NCBI RefSeq assembly: GCF_029887935.1
Contig: NZ_JARXRO010000020.1
Coordinates: 216,582 to 280,581, forward strand
Source: Luteimonas kalidii
GTDB lineage: Bacteria > Pseudomonadota > Gammaproteobacteria > Xanthomonadales > Xanthomonadaceae
Direction of reading: 5' to 3'
DNA: 64,000 nt
The first letter of the stretch is position 1; each line of letters begins with the position of its first letter. Below the pieces are notes generated by a model. It was not told the origin of the DNA, did not search any database, and saw nothing but the letters and a program-made list of their open reading frames with translations. Both the position numbers and the translations under genes were made by a program. This document shows, in pieces, positions 8,428 to 17,076 of this stretch.

Positions 8428-9213
8428 TCAGGCGCCGCCCGCGTGCGATCGATGTACGTGCGGGGTGCCGCGTCCGCGCGCGCCGGAACGCAGGACCAGC
8501 GTTTGCACCGCCAGCAGCGCGGCGATCGCCAGCGCGACCCACGCCGCGGTGCCTGCACCTGCCAGGTCGTGCCCGGACTGCTTCACGTAGACCGCCGCCA
8601 GCGCCCACAGCGCGGCCGCCACGTACGCGAGGTTGCCGCGCATGCGGTGGTTGAGCACCAGCAGCACGGCCGCCGCCACCGCGAACAGCGCCAGGCTCCA
8701 CGGCAGCTGGTCGCCGACCGGCAACAGCGCGTAGGCCACGATGACCTGCGCCAGGTTGAGGAACGCCGCCAGGGTCAGCCAGCCCGCGTGCAGCGACAGC
8801 GGGAGCCAGGCCCAGAGCCGCTGCCCCGGTGCCGGCGTCGCGTCGCGCGACAGCAGCAGCGCGCACCGCACCAGGCAGGCCATCGCGCCGAAGATCACCA
8901 GCAGGCAGGCCCAGAACCATTGGTTGGAGAACAGCGGCATCCACAGCGTGGTCAGCGCGAATCCAGCGGCGGCCCACGGCGCGATGCGTGCGAGCGTCGC
9001 ATCCGCCCGGCGCTGGCCGGTGGCCTGCCAGCCGGCGTAGGCGAGATCGAGCAGGAAGATCAGGCCCCAGATCGAGAACGCGTACCCGGCGGCGACGAGC
9101 AGGGTCGGGTAGCGGTCCGAGACGGTACCGTTGTCCGGCCCGAAGGTTCCGGTATTCGATAGCCACGCCACGATCGGCATGGCGAGGGCGGTCAGCAGGA
9201 CGAGCAGGCGCAT
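8428..9213 (-). CDS. TspO/MBR-related tryptophan-rich membrane protein
   Basis: A 261-residue integral membrane protein with about eight hydrophobic helices. AGYAFSIWGLIFL and the following tryptophan-rich segments (WMPLFSNQWFW) are the signature of the large TspO/MBR-related proteins often named tryptophan-rich sensory proteins. True TspO proteins are about 160 residues with five helices and bind porphyrins; this longer relative has no established ligand. It lies 40 bases after the small membrane-protein gene on the same strand. The start at 9213 gives a clean first helix (MRLLVLLTALAMP). Confidence 0.6.
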   Translation of the reverse strand: MRLLVLLTALAMPIVAWLSNTGTFGPDNGTVSDRYPTLLVAAGYAFSIWGLIFLLDLAYAGWQATGQRRADATLARIAPWAAAGFALTTLWMPLFSNQWFWACLLVIFGAMACLVRCALLLSRDATPAPGQRLWAWLPLSLHAGWLTLAAFLNLAQVIVAYALLPVGDQLPWSLALFAVAAAVLLVLNHRMRGNLAYVAAALWALAAVYVKQSGHDLAGAGTAAWVALAIAALLAVQTLVLRSGARGRGTPHVHRSHAGGA

Positions 9214-9253
9214 CACGGCTTCCGCGAAGCTGGCGCGACGGAGCGCGGACCGG

Positions 9254-9469
9254 TCACGGCTCGCCGAAACCGCGGCTGGAATGCGAGGCCGTGCGCGCGG
9301 CGGGCGCGACGTCGAGCCGCTCGCCCACCAGGACCGGATCGCCGTGCGGCGCGGTGCGCTGGCCATCGTCCTGCAGCCGGGCGTTGCCGCGGGTGAGCTG
9401 GCGGCGCTGCCAGGTGCGGTAGGCGACGAAGCCGAGTGCGCCGGCTGCGAACAGTTTCAGGAATGACAT
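9254..9469 (-). CDS. Small single-pass membrane protein
   Basis: A 71-residue protein with one hydrophobic helix at about 2-17 (SFLKLFAAGALGFVAYR) followed by a basic and then polar tail. A GGAG Shine-Dalgarno lies about seven bases before the start at 9469, which supports real translation. It precedes the TspO-related gene by 40 bases on the same strand. I do not recognise the family. Confidence 0.55.
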   Translation of the reverse strand: MSFLKLFAAGALGFVAYRTWQRRQLTRGNARLQDDGQRTAPHGDPVLVGERLDVAPAARTASHSSRGFGEP

Positions 9470-9716
9470 GCCAGGTCTCCGACACGAAGCGGGGGTTGGC
9501 AGCGTGCAACGTCGCCGGTGATCCGGGCGTGACCGCGGCCTGCGCCGCCCAGGGTGTCCCCTTCACGACCGCTTTCGCGTCGTTCTGATTAGGATCGGCG
9601 TGGGAGACGTGCGGGGCGATGGTGGCCGACGTCGAGCCCGGCTTCGCACCGTCCATCGGACGTGCGAGGGCCGGCGACGCCGTCCACCCTTCGCCGCCGA
9701 CGGCGGGAGGCGTGCA

Positions 9717-10106
9717 ATGCAGGATGACGTCCAGATCGCGCTGCGCCGGGAGGCCGGGTCACGGCTGCACGTCCGCGTCAGCGGACGCACCACGCTGGCC
9801 AATACGCTCGCCTACTGGCGCGCCATCGCCGATGCGATCGAGGCCCAGCCGGCGCGCGAGCTGCTGCTGGTCGACGAGTTGACCGGACCGCCGCTCAGCG
9901 CCGAAGAGTGGCGCACCCTGGTCGCCGAAGTCGGTCCGCGCCTGGGGCAACTGCGCGTCGCGCACGTCAAGCCGCGGGGCCTGGAGACGGTCGAGTACTG
10001 CGTGCTGTCGGCGATCGGCGCCGGCCTGCAGGCGCAGGTGTTCTCCGACACGCAGCGCGCCAGCCTGTGGCTGAGCTACGGGGAGTCGCCCGCGACCCCG
10101 GACTGA
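9717..10106 (+). CDS. Conserved hypothetical protein, possible SpoIIAA/STAS-like fold
   Basis: A 129-residue soluble protein. GGGAGG at 9705-9710 supports the ATG at 9717. The pattern of a short strand, a helix (TLANTLAYWRAIADAIE), a strand LLLVDEL and later VAHVKPRGLETVEY and QVFSDTQRASLWL resembles SpoIIAA-like/STAS proteins found singly in many Xanthomonadaceae. No catalytic motif is evident. The assignment is by secondary-structure impression only. Confidence 0.5.
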   Translation: MQDDVQIALRREAGSRLHVRVSGRTTLANTLAYWRAIADAIEAQPARELLLVDELTGPPLSAEEWRTLVAEVGPRLGQLRVAHVKPRGLETVEYCVLSAIGAGLQAQVFSDTQRASLWLSYGESPATPD

Positions 10107-10161
10107 CGCGGCGCGAGGACGGCGCGAACTTCCCGCGCCGCCCGCGTCGCGCCTGGCGGAC

Positions 10162-12411
10162 TCAGCCGCCCGGCAGCAGCGGCCGCGATCCGTTGCGGCG
10201 CCGCGCGGTCCCACCGCCTTCGGTCTGCTTCCAGTGCCGCAGCAACTGGCGCAGCGCCTCGGGCCTGGCCTGCGACGCGGCGGTGCCGGCCTGGTTGCGC
10301 ACGTTCTCGCCATGGCAGCCGGTGCAGGTGCGGATCTCGCCCGGCTGCATCGTCACCCACACCCGCTCGCGCACGATCGCCTCGCCCGCGGCATCGGTGG
10401 TCTGCCAGGTCAGCGCGCGGCTGGCCGGCACGAATGCGGCCGAGGAACCGTCGCTGGCGATCGCCACGCTGCCGGCGGGACCCGCCGGATACGCCGGGTT
10501 GCCGGTCGCCGCCATCGGTTGCGCGATCACGCGCCGACCGGCCTTGAAGTCGGTGTAGGCACGCACCTGGTTGCCCTGCAGGATCTGGAAGTGCGAGATG
10601 TCGTACACCCGCCCGCTGCTGCCGGTGGTGCGCACCCCGCCGGGGACGCGCAGGTTGAACGGCTGCTGGCGGTCGGCGCGGTCGCGGCTGGTCTGGTTGC
10701 GGACCACGATCAGGGCCAGGTCGCGCGCCTTCATCCACTCGCGCAGGCTGGCTTCGCTGACCATCTCTTCCGAGAGCACGGCACTTTCCGGGGTGGTGAT
10801 CGCCAGGGTCGGTGCCGGTGGCACCGTCCGCGCCACCACCTCCACCGCCTCCAGCTCCCACAGCAGGCCGCTGTAGGACTGCTGCGTGCCCGGCGTCCAC
10901 CACGACACCGACTTGCTGATGCCGTTGCCGGTCAGTGCGTCGCCGGCGACCAGGCGCCCGCTGGCGTCGTTGCCCAGCTGGTGCAGGCGCAGGTCGATGC
11001 CGCGCTGGAAACTGGAACTGGGCGTGTAGCTGGCCACCATCTTCCCCGAGGCCAGCGGCAGCGGATTGCGGTAGCGGCCGCCGCTGGCGGAGGCCACCGT
11101 GATCAGCATCTGGTCGGCAGTGAGATTGGGCGCGGCGGTGACGCGCACGATGCGACCCGATGTGCCTTCGGCGAACTCGTTGGCATGGATGGCGTAGAAC
11201 GTGCCCCGGTTGCGCGGATCCTCGCGCAGGTGGAACAGGCCGGAGTCGATGTCGATCTCGGTGCGGTTGGCGAACAGCGAGGTGTTGATGGTGTCGACCA
11301 GCGACGTGTCGCCGCGGAACGAACGCGGCACGTAGTTGAACGAAAGCTCGTGGCGGCCGATGTGGTTGAGGCTGAGCTCGTCGGTGCCGTCCTGGTTCAT
11401 CTGCCAGGGCGTGAACAGGTTGTAGGTGAAGCCGTTGACCTCGCCGTAGGCGCTGGACATGCCGGTGCGCGATTCGGGGAAGGTCTCGGTGGCGCCCGAT
11501 GCGCGCGACGCATTGCTCGCCTCGCTGGCGTAGTTGACCGGCCCGAAGGTCGACAGGTTCTGCTGGTCGCGCTGCAGGTGGTCCCAGCGGGTGAACACCA
11601 CCCGGCCGTAGCTGTCGATCGTCGGCGAGAACGCCCCGCTCGGCGCGTGGTTGAGAATGCGCAATGCACCGGTGGCCGGATCCAGGCTGAAGATGCCGGT
11701 GACGGTGGGCGTGCTCTCGTATTCGTCCAGCTGCGGATACAGGTGCGAGAGGCCGTTGCGCGGCCGGTCGGAGGTGAACAGGATGCGGTCGTCGCTGGTG
11801 TACAGCGGCGAGATGTTGTTGTACGCGGTGGGCTGGTGGGCCACCTTGGTGATACGCGCGGTCTGCCCGCGGGCCAGCCCGGTCACCTCGTACAGCTGCC
11901 ACTTCACGTTGATGCTCGCGTGCTGGCGCGGCGGTGCGCCGACGACCATGCTGAAGACCGCCTTCGTGCCGCTCCAGTGCACGGTCGGCTCGCGCACGGC
12001 GATCGCGCGGTCGCCCTGCAGGCCGTCCATGCCGTAGCCCGCCTCGCGGGTCAGGTTGCGCAGGGTGCCGTCCGGGTAGCGGATCATCAGGTCGCCGCCG
12101 CGGGGCACGTCGCCGATGTCGGGGAAATGGTTGGCGAACGAGGACACGCGGCTGCCGAAGGGGTCGCCTTCGGTCGGTACCTGGGTCACGAACAGGATCG
12201 GGTTCTCCACCGTCACCGCCTTCGGCGCCGCTGCGGAGGTGGCGCGGCGGGCGGCGGCGGGCGCCGCACCGGCGGCTGCGTCCGCCGCCAGGTCGAGTTC
12301 GGCCTGGGACACCTGCAGCTGCGCGCCGCAGGCCGACAGCAGCAGGCCGGCGGCCAGGATCAGGGCGGTGCGGAATCCGTTCCGGAGGGGGATGGGGGAC
12401 GACAAGGTCAT
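10162..12411 (-). CDS. c-type-haem lipoprotein related to hydrazine synthase subunit alpha
   Basis: A 749-residue exported protein. Residues 1-28 form a lipoprotein signal peptide with lipobox LLSAC (Cys28). The middle resembles the beta-propeller domain of hydrazine synthase alpha (HzsA-like family), with propeller-type blades such as YTSDDRILFTSDRP and GRVVFTRWDHLQRD. CTGCH at 696-700 is a CxxCH haem-c attachment motif. The anammox HzsA makes hydrazine, but this lone copy is not in an anammox organism and lacks the beta and gamma subunits, so that reaction is not implied. An electron-transfer or peroxidase-like envelope role is possible. The ATG at 12411 was chosen to give the signal peptide. 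Confidence 0.7.
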   Translation of the reverse strand: MTLSSPIPLRNGFRTALILAAGLLLSACGAQLQVSQAELDLAADAAAGAAPAAARRATSAAAPKAVTVENPILFVTQVPTEGDPFGSRVSSFANHFPDIGDVPRGGDLMIRYPDGTLRNLTREAGYGMDGLQGDRAIAVREPTVHWSGTKAVFSMVVGAPPRQHASINVKWQLYEVTGLARGQTARITKVAHQPTAYNNISPLYTSDDRILFTSDRPRNGLSHLYPQLDEYESTPTVTGIFSLDPATGALRILNHAPSGAFSPTIDSYGRVVFTRWDHLQRDQQNLSTFGPVNYASEASNASRASGATETFPESRTGMSSAYGEVNGFTYNLFTPWQMNQDGTDELSLNHIGRHELSFNYVPRSFRGDTSLVDTINTSLFANRTEIDIDSGLFHLREDPRNRGTFYAIHANEFAEGTSGRIVRVTAAPNLTADQMLITVASASGGRYRNPLPLASGKMVASYTPSSSFQRGIDLRLHQLGNDASGRLVAGDALTGNGISKSVSWWTPGTQQSYSGLLWELEAVEVVARTVPPAPTLAITTPESAVLSEEMVSEASLREWMKARDLALIVVRNQTSRDRADRQQPFNLRVPGGVRTTGSSGRVYDISHFQILQGNQVRAYTDFKAGRRVIAQPMAATGNPAYPAGPAGSVAIASDGSSAAFVPASRALTWQTTDAAGEAIVRERVWVTMQPGEIRTCTGCHGENVRNQAGTAASQARPEALRQLLRHWKQTEGGGTARRRNGSRPLLPGG

Positions 12412-12719
12412 GAGGGTCTGCCGGAACGGGGAAGGCGGACGGCACCGGCAGCCAGCCCTGGCGACGGAGACAACAGCGTCCCCGCCAGCGTGTGGCCGGC
12501 ACCTGCATCGCATTGCGTTTGGATCCCCTTGGCGGAAATTCTTGGGCGCGGAAGCCTAACTGCAAGCTGAACTGCCTGAATCGCCGCGGTTTTCCGCGCC
12601 CATTCGGTGACGTGATCCACAGAACTGCGCTTGCATCGCGCGAAGTTCAGTTTCGGTACGGAGGCTTCAAGGAGCGGTTTCGGGGTGGGCGGACGGCGTG
12701 GCGGGGGAGCTGTGTGGAG
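12412..12719. other. Intergenic region upstream of the haem lipoprotein gene
   Basis: This 308-base gap lies between two minus-strand genes. It must contain the promoter of the haem lipoprotein gene. I see no convincing gene, repeat or RNA structure in it. Confidence 0.4.
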
Positions 12720-13361
12720 TCAGGACGCGCGACTCGCCAGCCGCAGGCGCGCCCGCAGCAGCAGGGCGACCGCCAGCAGCCAGCCCACGATCATGGCGAT
12801 CACCGTCTTCTGCGCCAGCCCGCGCGGCAGGTCGCGCCACAGCGCCAGCACCCAGACCGCGGCGAAGCAGGCCAGCGCCCACGGCAGCAGCCAGCGCACA
12901 TGGCGCCGCCACGCGGCGTCGTGGCGGAACCGCAGCGCCTGCAGCACCAGGCCGGTGGTGGCGAACAGGAACGCGGCCTGCGCGCTGATGCCGTGCACCA
13001 GTCCCTCGACGCCCGGATCGACGCCGGGCAGGTCCATCGATGCGTACGCGGTGGTCGCCAGGGATGCACCCGCGAGCGCGAACAGGAGCACGGGCGCGGC
13101 ACTGCGCGCATCCGCCCCCAGCGTGCGGTAAAGCCCCCAACCGAGCCCCGCCATCGCCAGCCCCAGGGCGACGTAGGCCGCCTGCAGCCATGCGCCCCAG
13201 GCGCCGACCAGGTACAGGCTCATGGGGTGGGCCACCGGGTCCAGGTCGGGACGCAGCAGGTGCAGCGCGCCTGCGGCGAGCACGAAGGCCGCGATCCCGG
13301 CCAGGGCGAGGTGCGGCCAGACCAGGCCGGAGCGCGGGGGCGCGATCGGCGGAAGAGGCAT
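12720..13361 (-). CDS. DUF998-family integral membrane protein
   Basis: A 213-residue protein with six predicted membrane helices. The arrangement and the motif DPVAHPMSLYLVGAWG after the first helix match DUF998 proteins, which have no established function. HGISAQAAF in the middle is another family feature. The frame is open far upstream into the GAF gene, but the ATG at 13361 begins a typical N-terminus. A 175-base gap separates it from the GAF gene upstream, so co-transcription is possible but not certain. Confidence 0.75.
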   Translation of the reverse strand: MPLPPIAPPRSGLVWPHLALAGIAAFVLAAGALHLLRPDLDPVAHPMSLYLVGAWGAWLQAAYVALGLAMAGLGWGLYRTLGADARSAAPVLLFALAGASLATTAYASMDLPGVDPGVEGLVHGISAQAAFLFATTGLVLQALRFRHDAAWRRHVRWLLPWALACFAAVWVLALWRDLPRGLAQKTVIAMIVGWLLAVALLLRARLRLASRAS

Positions 13362-13536
13362 CGGTCGATGTCGTCGAATTCGGGCCTCCAAGCATGCCGC
13401 CGTGGACGCGTCGCCGCATCCTGCCGAGCGCCCGGACTCCTGCTTCAGCCCGCATCGGGTGGCGTCCGCATGGACCGGCTCCGTGTGACGCGGATGCACG
13501 CCGCAAGCCGACGCGGCTGGCGGCAGCGGCCCGGAG

Positions 13537-14469
13537 TCAGTGCACCGGGTGCGCCGGCGACCTGCGCGCCAGCAGGTCGGCGTCCGCGCGCATGAACACG
13601 GCCGACGGCGGCTCGGAGGCCTCGCCCTCGGCGGTGCCCACCAGGAACACCAGGCCGTGCGCCGCCGCGTTGCGTTCGAGCACGGCCCGCACTTTCGCCA
13701 TCGCGGCGTCCGCGTCCGGCCCGTGCAGTACCAGCACGTACTCGGCACTGCCGCTGGTGCGGTTGGCGCTGTCGCCGCGCGTGCCGGCCAGGGCCTGCTC
13801 CAGTTCGCCGTCGATCTGTTCGAGCAGCTTCTCGGTCCGCCGTTCGCCGTGGCGGGCGACGGCGCCGGCGTGGTCCTGCAGTTCCAGCAGCGCCAGGGTG
13901 TAGCGGGGCGAGGCCGCGGGCTCGACCGACGGCGCGGCGGTGGCCACGAAGGCCTCGTGCGCCAGCGCACGTTCGCGTACGCGGGCCTCGAGCAGGGTCA
14001 TGGTGAGCCGCGCCAGCGACTCCAGCGCCGCGCGCTGTTCGCCATCCAGTGCGCGCGGACGGTCGTCGAGCACGCAGACCGTCCCGATCGCGGTGCCTTC
14101 GGGGGTCACCAGCGGCATGCCGGCGTAGAAACGGGCGTCGCCCGCCACGCCGTTGAAGTGCGGGTTGGCGGCGAAGCGGGGATCCTCGCGCAGGTCGGGG
14201 ATTTCCATCAGCCGGTCCGGCGTGCGGATGGCGTGGTCGCACACGGCGACGCTGCGGCTGGTCTGCGCCTCATCGAAGCCGGTACGCGCCTTGAACCACT
14301 GCCGGTCGCGGTCGATCAGGCTGACCAGCGCCACCGGCGTATCGCACAGGGTCGACGCCAGGCGCACGATGTCCTCGTAGGCCTGCTCGGGCAGGCTGTC
14401 GAGGATGCGGTAGCGCTCGAGCGTGCGCTGGCGCAAGGCTTCGTCGGGAACGGGCGTGGCGTGGGACAT
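13537..14469 (-). CDS. GAF-domain protein with a degenerate GGDEF-like domain
   Basis: A 310-residue soluble protein. Residues about 10-165 form a GAF domain of the type found at the N-terminus of Xanthomonadaceae signalling proteins (RYRILDSLPEQAYEDIVRLA, then QWFKARTGF, FYAGMPLVTPEG, IGTVCVLD). The C-terminal 120 residues have the layout of a GGDEF domain (YTLALLELQDHAGAVARHGE, then a helix), but the active loop reads GSAEY where GGDEF is expected, so cyclase activity is unlikely. A sensor or c-di-GMP-independent role is inferred. The start at 14469 has GGAG six bases upstream; an ATG at 14481 is possible. Confidence 0.75.
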   Translation of the reverse strand: MSHATPVPDEALRQRTLERYRILDSLPEQAYEDIVRLASTLCDTPVALVSLIDRDRQWFKARTGFDEAQTSRSVAVCDHAIRTPDRLMEIPDLREDPRFAANPHFNGVAGDARFYAGMPLVTPEGTAIGTVCVLDDRPRALDGEQRAALESLARLTMTLLEARVRERALAHEAFVATAAPSVEPAASPRYTLALLELQDHAGAVARHGERRTEKLLEQIDGELEQALAGTRGDSANRTSGSAEYVLVLHGPDADAAMAKVRAVLERNAAAHGLVFLVGTAEGEASEPPSAVFMRADADLLARRSPAHPVH

Positions 14470-14536
14470 GCGGGGCTCCATGGCGCGAACGGGCCGATTG
14501 TTGACGCCCGTCCGTCAACATCCGGTCGCCGTCGCG

Positions 14537-15760
14537 TCAGCGATGCGTTGGATCGCGCCCGGTCGCCAGTCGTTCCTCGACCGCGGTGAACGCCGAACGC
14601 GCGCCGCGATCGGCCGGATCCACGCCGGTCGCGAAGTACGCCACGCCCGTGCCCGATGCGGGATCGATCCACAAACCCGACTTCAATCCGTAGGCATCGC
14701 CGCCATGGCCGACACGCGACACGCGATCGCCGAACGGATCATCGCCGCATCCGGGCTGCGGGGTGGCGAGGGTCTGCGTCGCCAGGCCGTAGCGGCAGAA
14801 GAACGCGAGCGCCTGGCCGTCGCCGGTGTCTTCCTCGTGGCCGATGCCGTTGCCGGGGCCGCGCGTCCACACCGGCGCCAGCAGCAGGCGCACCGATTCC
14901 GGCGACAGCAGGTGCACGCCATCCACCGTGCCCTCGCCAAGCAGCAGCTGGCCGATCTTCGCCAGGCCGTTGGCGGAGATGCGCAGCCCGCCCTGCGGAG
15001 AGAACAGTGCGCCGTTCTCGCCGGCGCGCCAGCGGTCGAGGTCGCAGGACGCGCCGTCGGCCACGATCACCGGGCAGGGCGCCGGGCCGCCGCGATGGTC
15101 GTCGCGCACGGGCGTGCGCGACGCGTCGTACAGCACCACCGCGCGCGCGGCCGTGGCCGGGTCGCAGGCATCCCAGTTGTAGCAGCCGGCGATGTCGAGC
15201 GGCGCCAGCACCAGGCGCGCCATCAGGCGGTCGAAGCGCTCGCCGGTCGCGCGCTCCATCACCTGCGCGACCAGCGGGAAATTGAGGTTGGCGTAGCGGA
15301 AGAAGGTGCCCGGTGCATGTGCCGGGTCCCAGGCGCGCGCATCGTCGAGCAATGGTGCCAGCGGTTCGCCCAGCGGCACCTGCCAGTAGCCGGCGCCGTC
15401 GGTCAGCGACGACCGGTGCGAGAGCAGCAGGCGCAGGGTGATCGGCACGTCCGGCCAGGCCGGGTGGCGCAGGGTCCAGCCGAGGTGGTCGGAGACGTCG
15501 GCGTCGAGGTCCAGGGTGCCGGCCTCGACCAGTCGCAGCACGCCGATCGCCACCACCAGCTTGGAGATCGAGGCCACCCGCACCGGATCGTCCGCGGTCA
15601 CCGCGCGTCCGGTCGCGGTGTCCGCCGGGCCGTCGGTGTGCGTGGACGTGATCGCGTCTCGGTCGAACGTCACGCGCACGGTGGCCACAGGACCGGCCGC
15701 GAGCGCCGCGCCCGTGCAGGCCCACAGCAGCAGGGCGGCGCACGCGGTGTGGATGTTCAT
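14537..15760 (-). CDS. Exported serine hydrolase of the beta-lactamase/D,D-peptidase family
   Basis: A 407-residue periplasmic enzyme with a signal peptide (cleavage near ALAAG, residue 22). It has the SxxK motif SISK (Ser64, Lys67), the YxN motif YAN (Tyr156-Asn158) and a late HGG box (GHGGDAYG), as in class C beta-lactamases, esterases and D-aminopeptidases. Several paired cysteines suggest disulfides. Its start overlaps the stop of the oxidase gene by four bases, so the two are translationally coupled. Release of D-amino acids or D-peptides that feed the oxidase is an attractive but unproven idea. Confidence 0.85.
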   Translation of the reverse strand: MNIHTACAALLLWACTGAALAAGPVATVRVTFDRDAITSTHTDGPADTATGRAVTADDPVRVASISKLVVAIGVLRLVEAGTLDLDADVSDHLGWTLRHPAWPDVPITLRLLLSHRSSLTDGAGYWQVPLGEPLAPLLDDARAWDPAHAPGTFFRYANLNFPLVAQVMERATGERFDRLMARLVLAPLDIAGCYNWDACDPATAARAVVLYDASRTPVRDDHRGGPAPCPVIVADGASCDLDRWRAGENGALFSPQGGLRISANGLAKIGQLLLGEGTVDGVHLLSPESVRLLLAPVWTRGPGNGIGHEEDTGDGQALAFFCRYGLATQTLATPQPGCGDDPFGDRVSRVGHGGDAYGLKSGLWIDPASGTGVAYFATGVDPADRGARSAFTAVEERLATGRDPTHR

Positions 15761-16965
15761 GCGAACACCTCCGCCAGCCGCGCCACCGCGGCCTCCGACA
15801 GCGCGCGATCGGGCGTCGTGTCGGCGTTGCCATAGTCGGTCGGCTGCTGTGCCTGCACCAGGATGCCGTCCGCGCGCGGCACCACGAACAGGTTGCGCCT
15901 GCCGTAACCGAGCCCGTAGTCCACGCCCGCCTGCGGCACCAGCCGCGCGGTCTGGCCGCGCACCGGCACCACCGAGGCATCGTCCAGCAGCGCGCGCGCG
16001 CCGTAGCCGGTGGCGTTGACCACGGTGGTCTCGCGCAGCGTGGCCAGTTCGCGCGCGGCATGGAAGGTGCGGGTTTCGATCGTCCCGCCAAGCTGGAGGA
16101 AATCGGCCAGCAGCAGGCGCGCGTACGCATGCAGGTTGAAGACCGGCTGCGACGTGCGGCGCACCGACGCGGCGGCGAAGGGATGCGACCCGGGCGACAA
16201 GCGCGTGGTGTCGGGTGTGAGGTCGTCCAGCAGGCGTCCTTCCAGCATCGCGTAACGCGGCTCACGGTCCTCGCCGGCGTTGGCGCGGCGCGAGCCCGGG
16301 CCGTCGGACAGCCAGTAGAAGTCGTGCCATCCCACCGGCTCGCCCGGCAGCCCCAGCAGGGTCTGGAACGAGTGGAACGACGTCCGCGCCATGCGTTCCC
16401 ACTGCGCTTCGAACGCGGGCGTGGCGTGTTCGGCGGCGGCGATCCGCGATGCGGGCGACCAGACCCCGGTCGCGAACGCGGAAGGCACCTGCGGCAGCCG
16501 GTCGCGTGCGTAGATGCGGACCTGCAGCCCGCTGCGCTGCGCGAGCAGGGCGGTGGTCAGGCCGATGGCGCCGCAGCCGACCACCGCCAGCTCGGTCACG
16601 CCGGTCTCGCGCACCAGCGCCAGCGCCTCCTCCGCCGAGCCCCAGGACAGCGACCAGCCGGCACCTCCGTGGCCGTAGCAGTGGACGATGGTGTGGCCGT
16701 CCATGCGCTCGGCTTCGATCCGCGGGCCCTGCGCGCGGAACGGTCGGGTGCAGACGTCGATGGCGATGATGCGGTCGGCGCTGGCGCGGATCGCGACCAG
16801 CGGCGCGGGCTGAGCGAAGCGGATCGACGGCGCGGCCGCCGCGCGCGTCGTCGTCGTGGCGCAACCACCCAGCAGCGGCGGCATGGCCAGCGCCAGCGCC
16901 GAAGCGCCGGCGGCGTGCAGGAAACGGCGTCGGCCGGATGCGGGATCAGCGGGGTCGGAGCGCAT
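15757..16965 (-). CDS. Tat-exported D-amino-acid-oxidase-like flavoprotein, circularly permuted
   Basis: A 402-residue flavoprotein lipoprotein. GRRRFLH at 11-17 is a twin-arginine signal and LLGGC35 a lipobox. The FAD dinucleotide motif [14 protein letters not shown] is at 128-141, far from the N-terminus. Ahead of it, residues 72-109 contain [16 protein letters not shown] and [15 protein letters not shown], which correspond to the segments that end normal D-amino-acid oxidases (GFRPVRPQ, then HNYGHGGYG). The C-terminus stops after [13 protein letters not shown] and PVRGQ, so the order is permuted. Oxidation of a D-amino acid or related amine in the periplasm is inferred. It is the first gene of a two-gene operon with the serine hydrolase. 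Confidence 0.78.
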   Translation of the reverse strand: MRSDPADPASGRRRFLHAAGASALALAMPPLLGGCATTTTRAAAAPSIRFAQPAPLVAIRASADRIIAIDVCTRPFRAQGPRIEAERMDGHTIVHCYGHGGAGWSLSWGSAEEALALVRETGVTELAVVGCGAIGLTTALLAQRSGLQVRIYARDRLPQVPSAFATGVWSPASRIAAAEHATPAFEAQWERMARTSFHSFQTLLGLPGEPVGWHDFYWLSDGPGSRRANAGEDREPRYAMLEGRLLDDLTPDTTRLSPGSHPFAAASVRRTSQPVFNLHAYARLLLADFLQLGGTIETRTFHAARELATLRETTVVNATGYGARALLDDASVVPVRGQTARLVPQAGVDYGLGYGRRNLFVVPRADGILVQAQQPTDYGNADTTPDRALSEAAVARLAEVFA

Positions 16966-17076
16966 GACGGGATGGTAGTGCCTGCGTGGCGCGCGGCATT
17001 CACACCACTGGTGCGCCTGGCGAGGGCCGCGCTAGGATGCAGGCGGGGATGCCGCGGGGGCGGCGGGGGAATGCGC

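Noticed and set aside
10162..12411. Hydrazine synthesis (anammox) function
   Set aside because: Only the alpha-like propeller is present, without beta or gamma subunits, and the surrounding genome is not of anammox type.
10234..12570. A 778-codon plus-strand open frame opposite the haem lipoprotein gene
   Set aside because: The minus-strand frame has a signal peptide, lipobox and CxxCH; the plus-strand translation has no recognisable motif.
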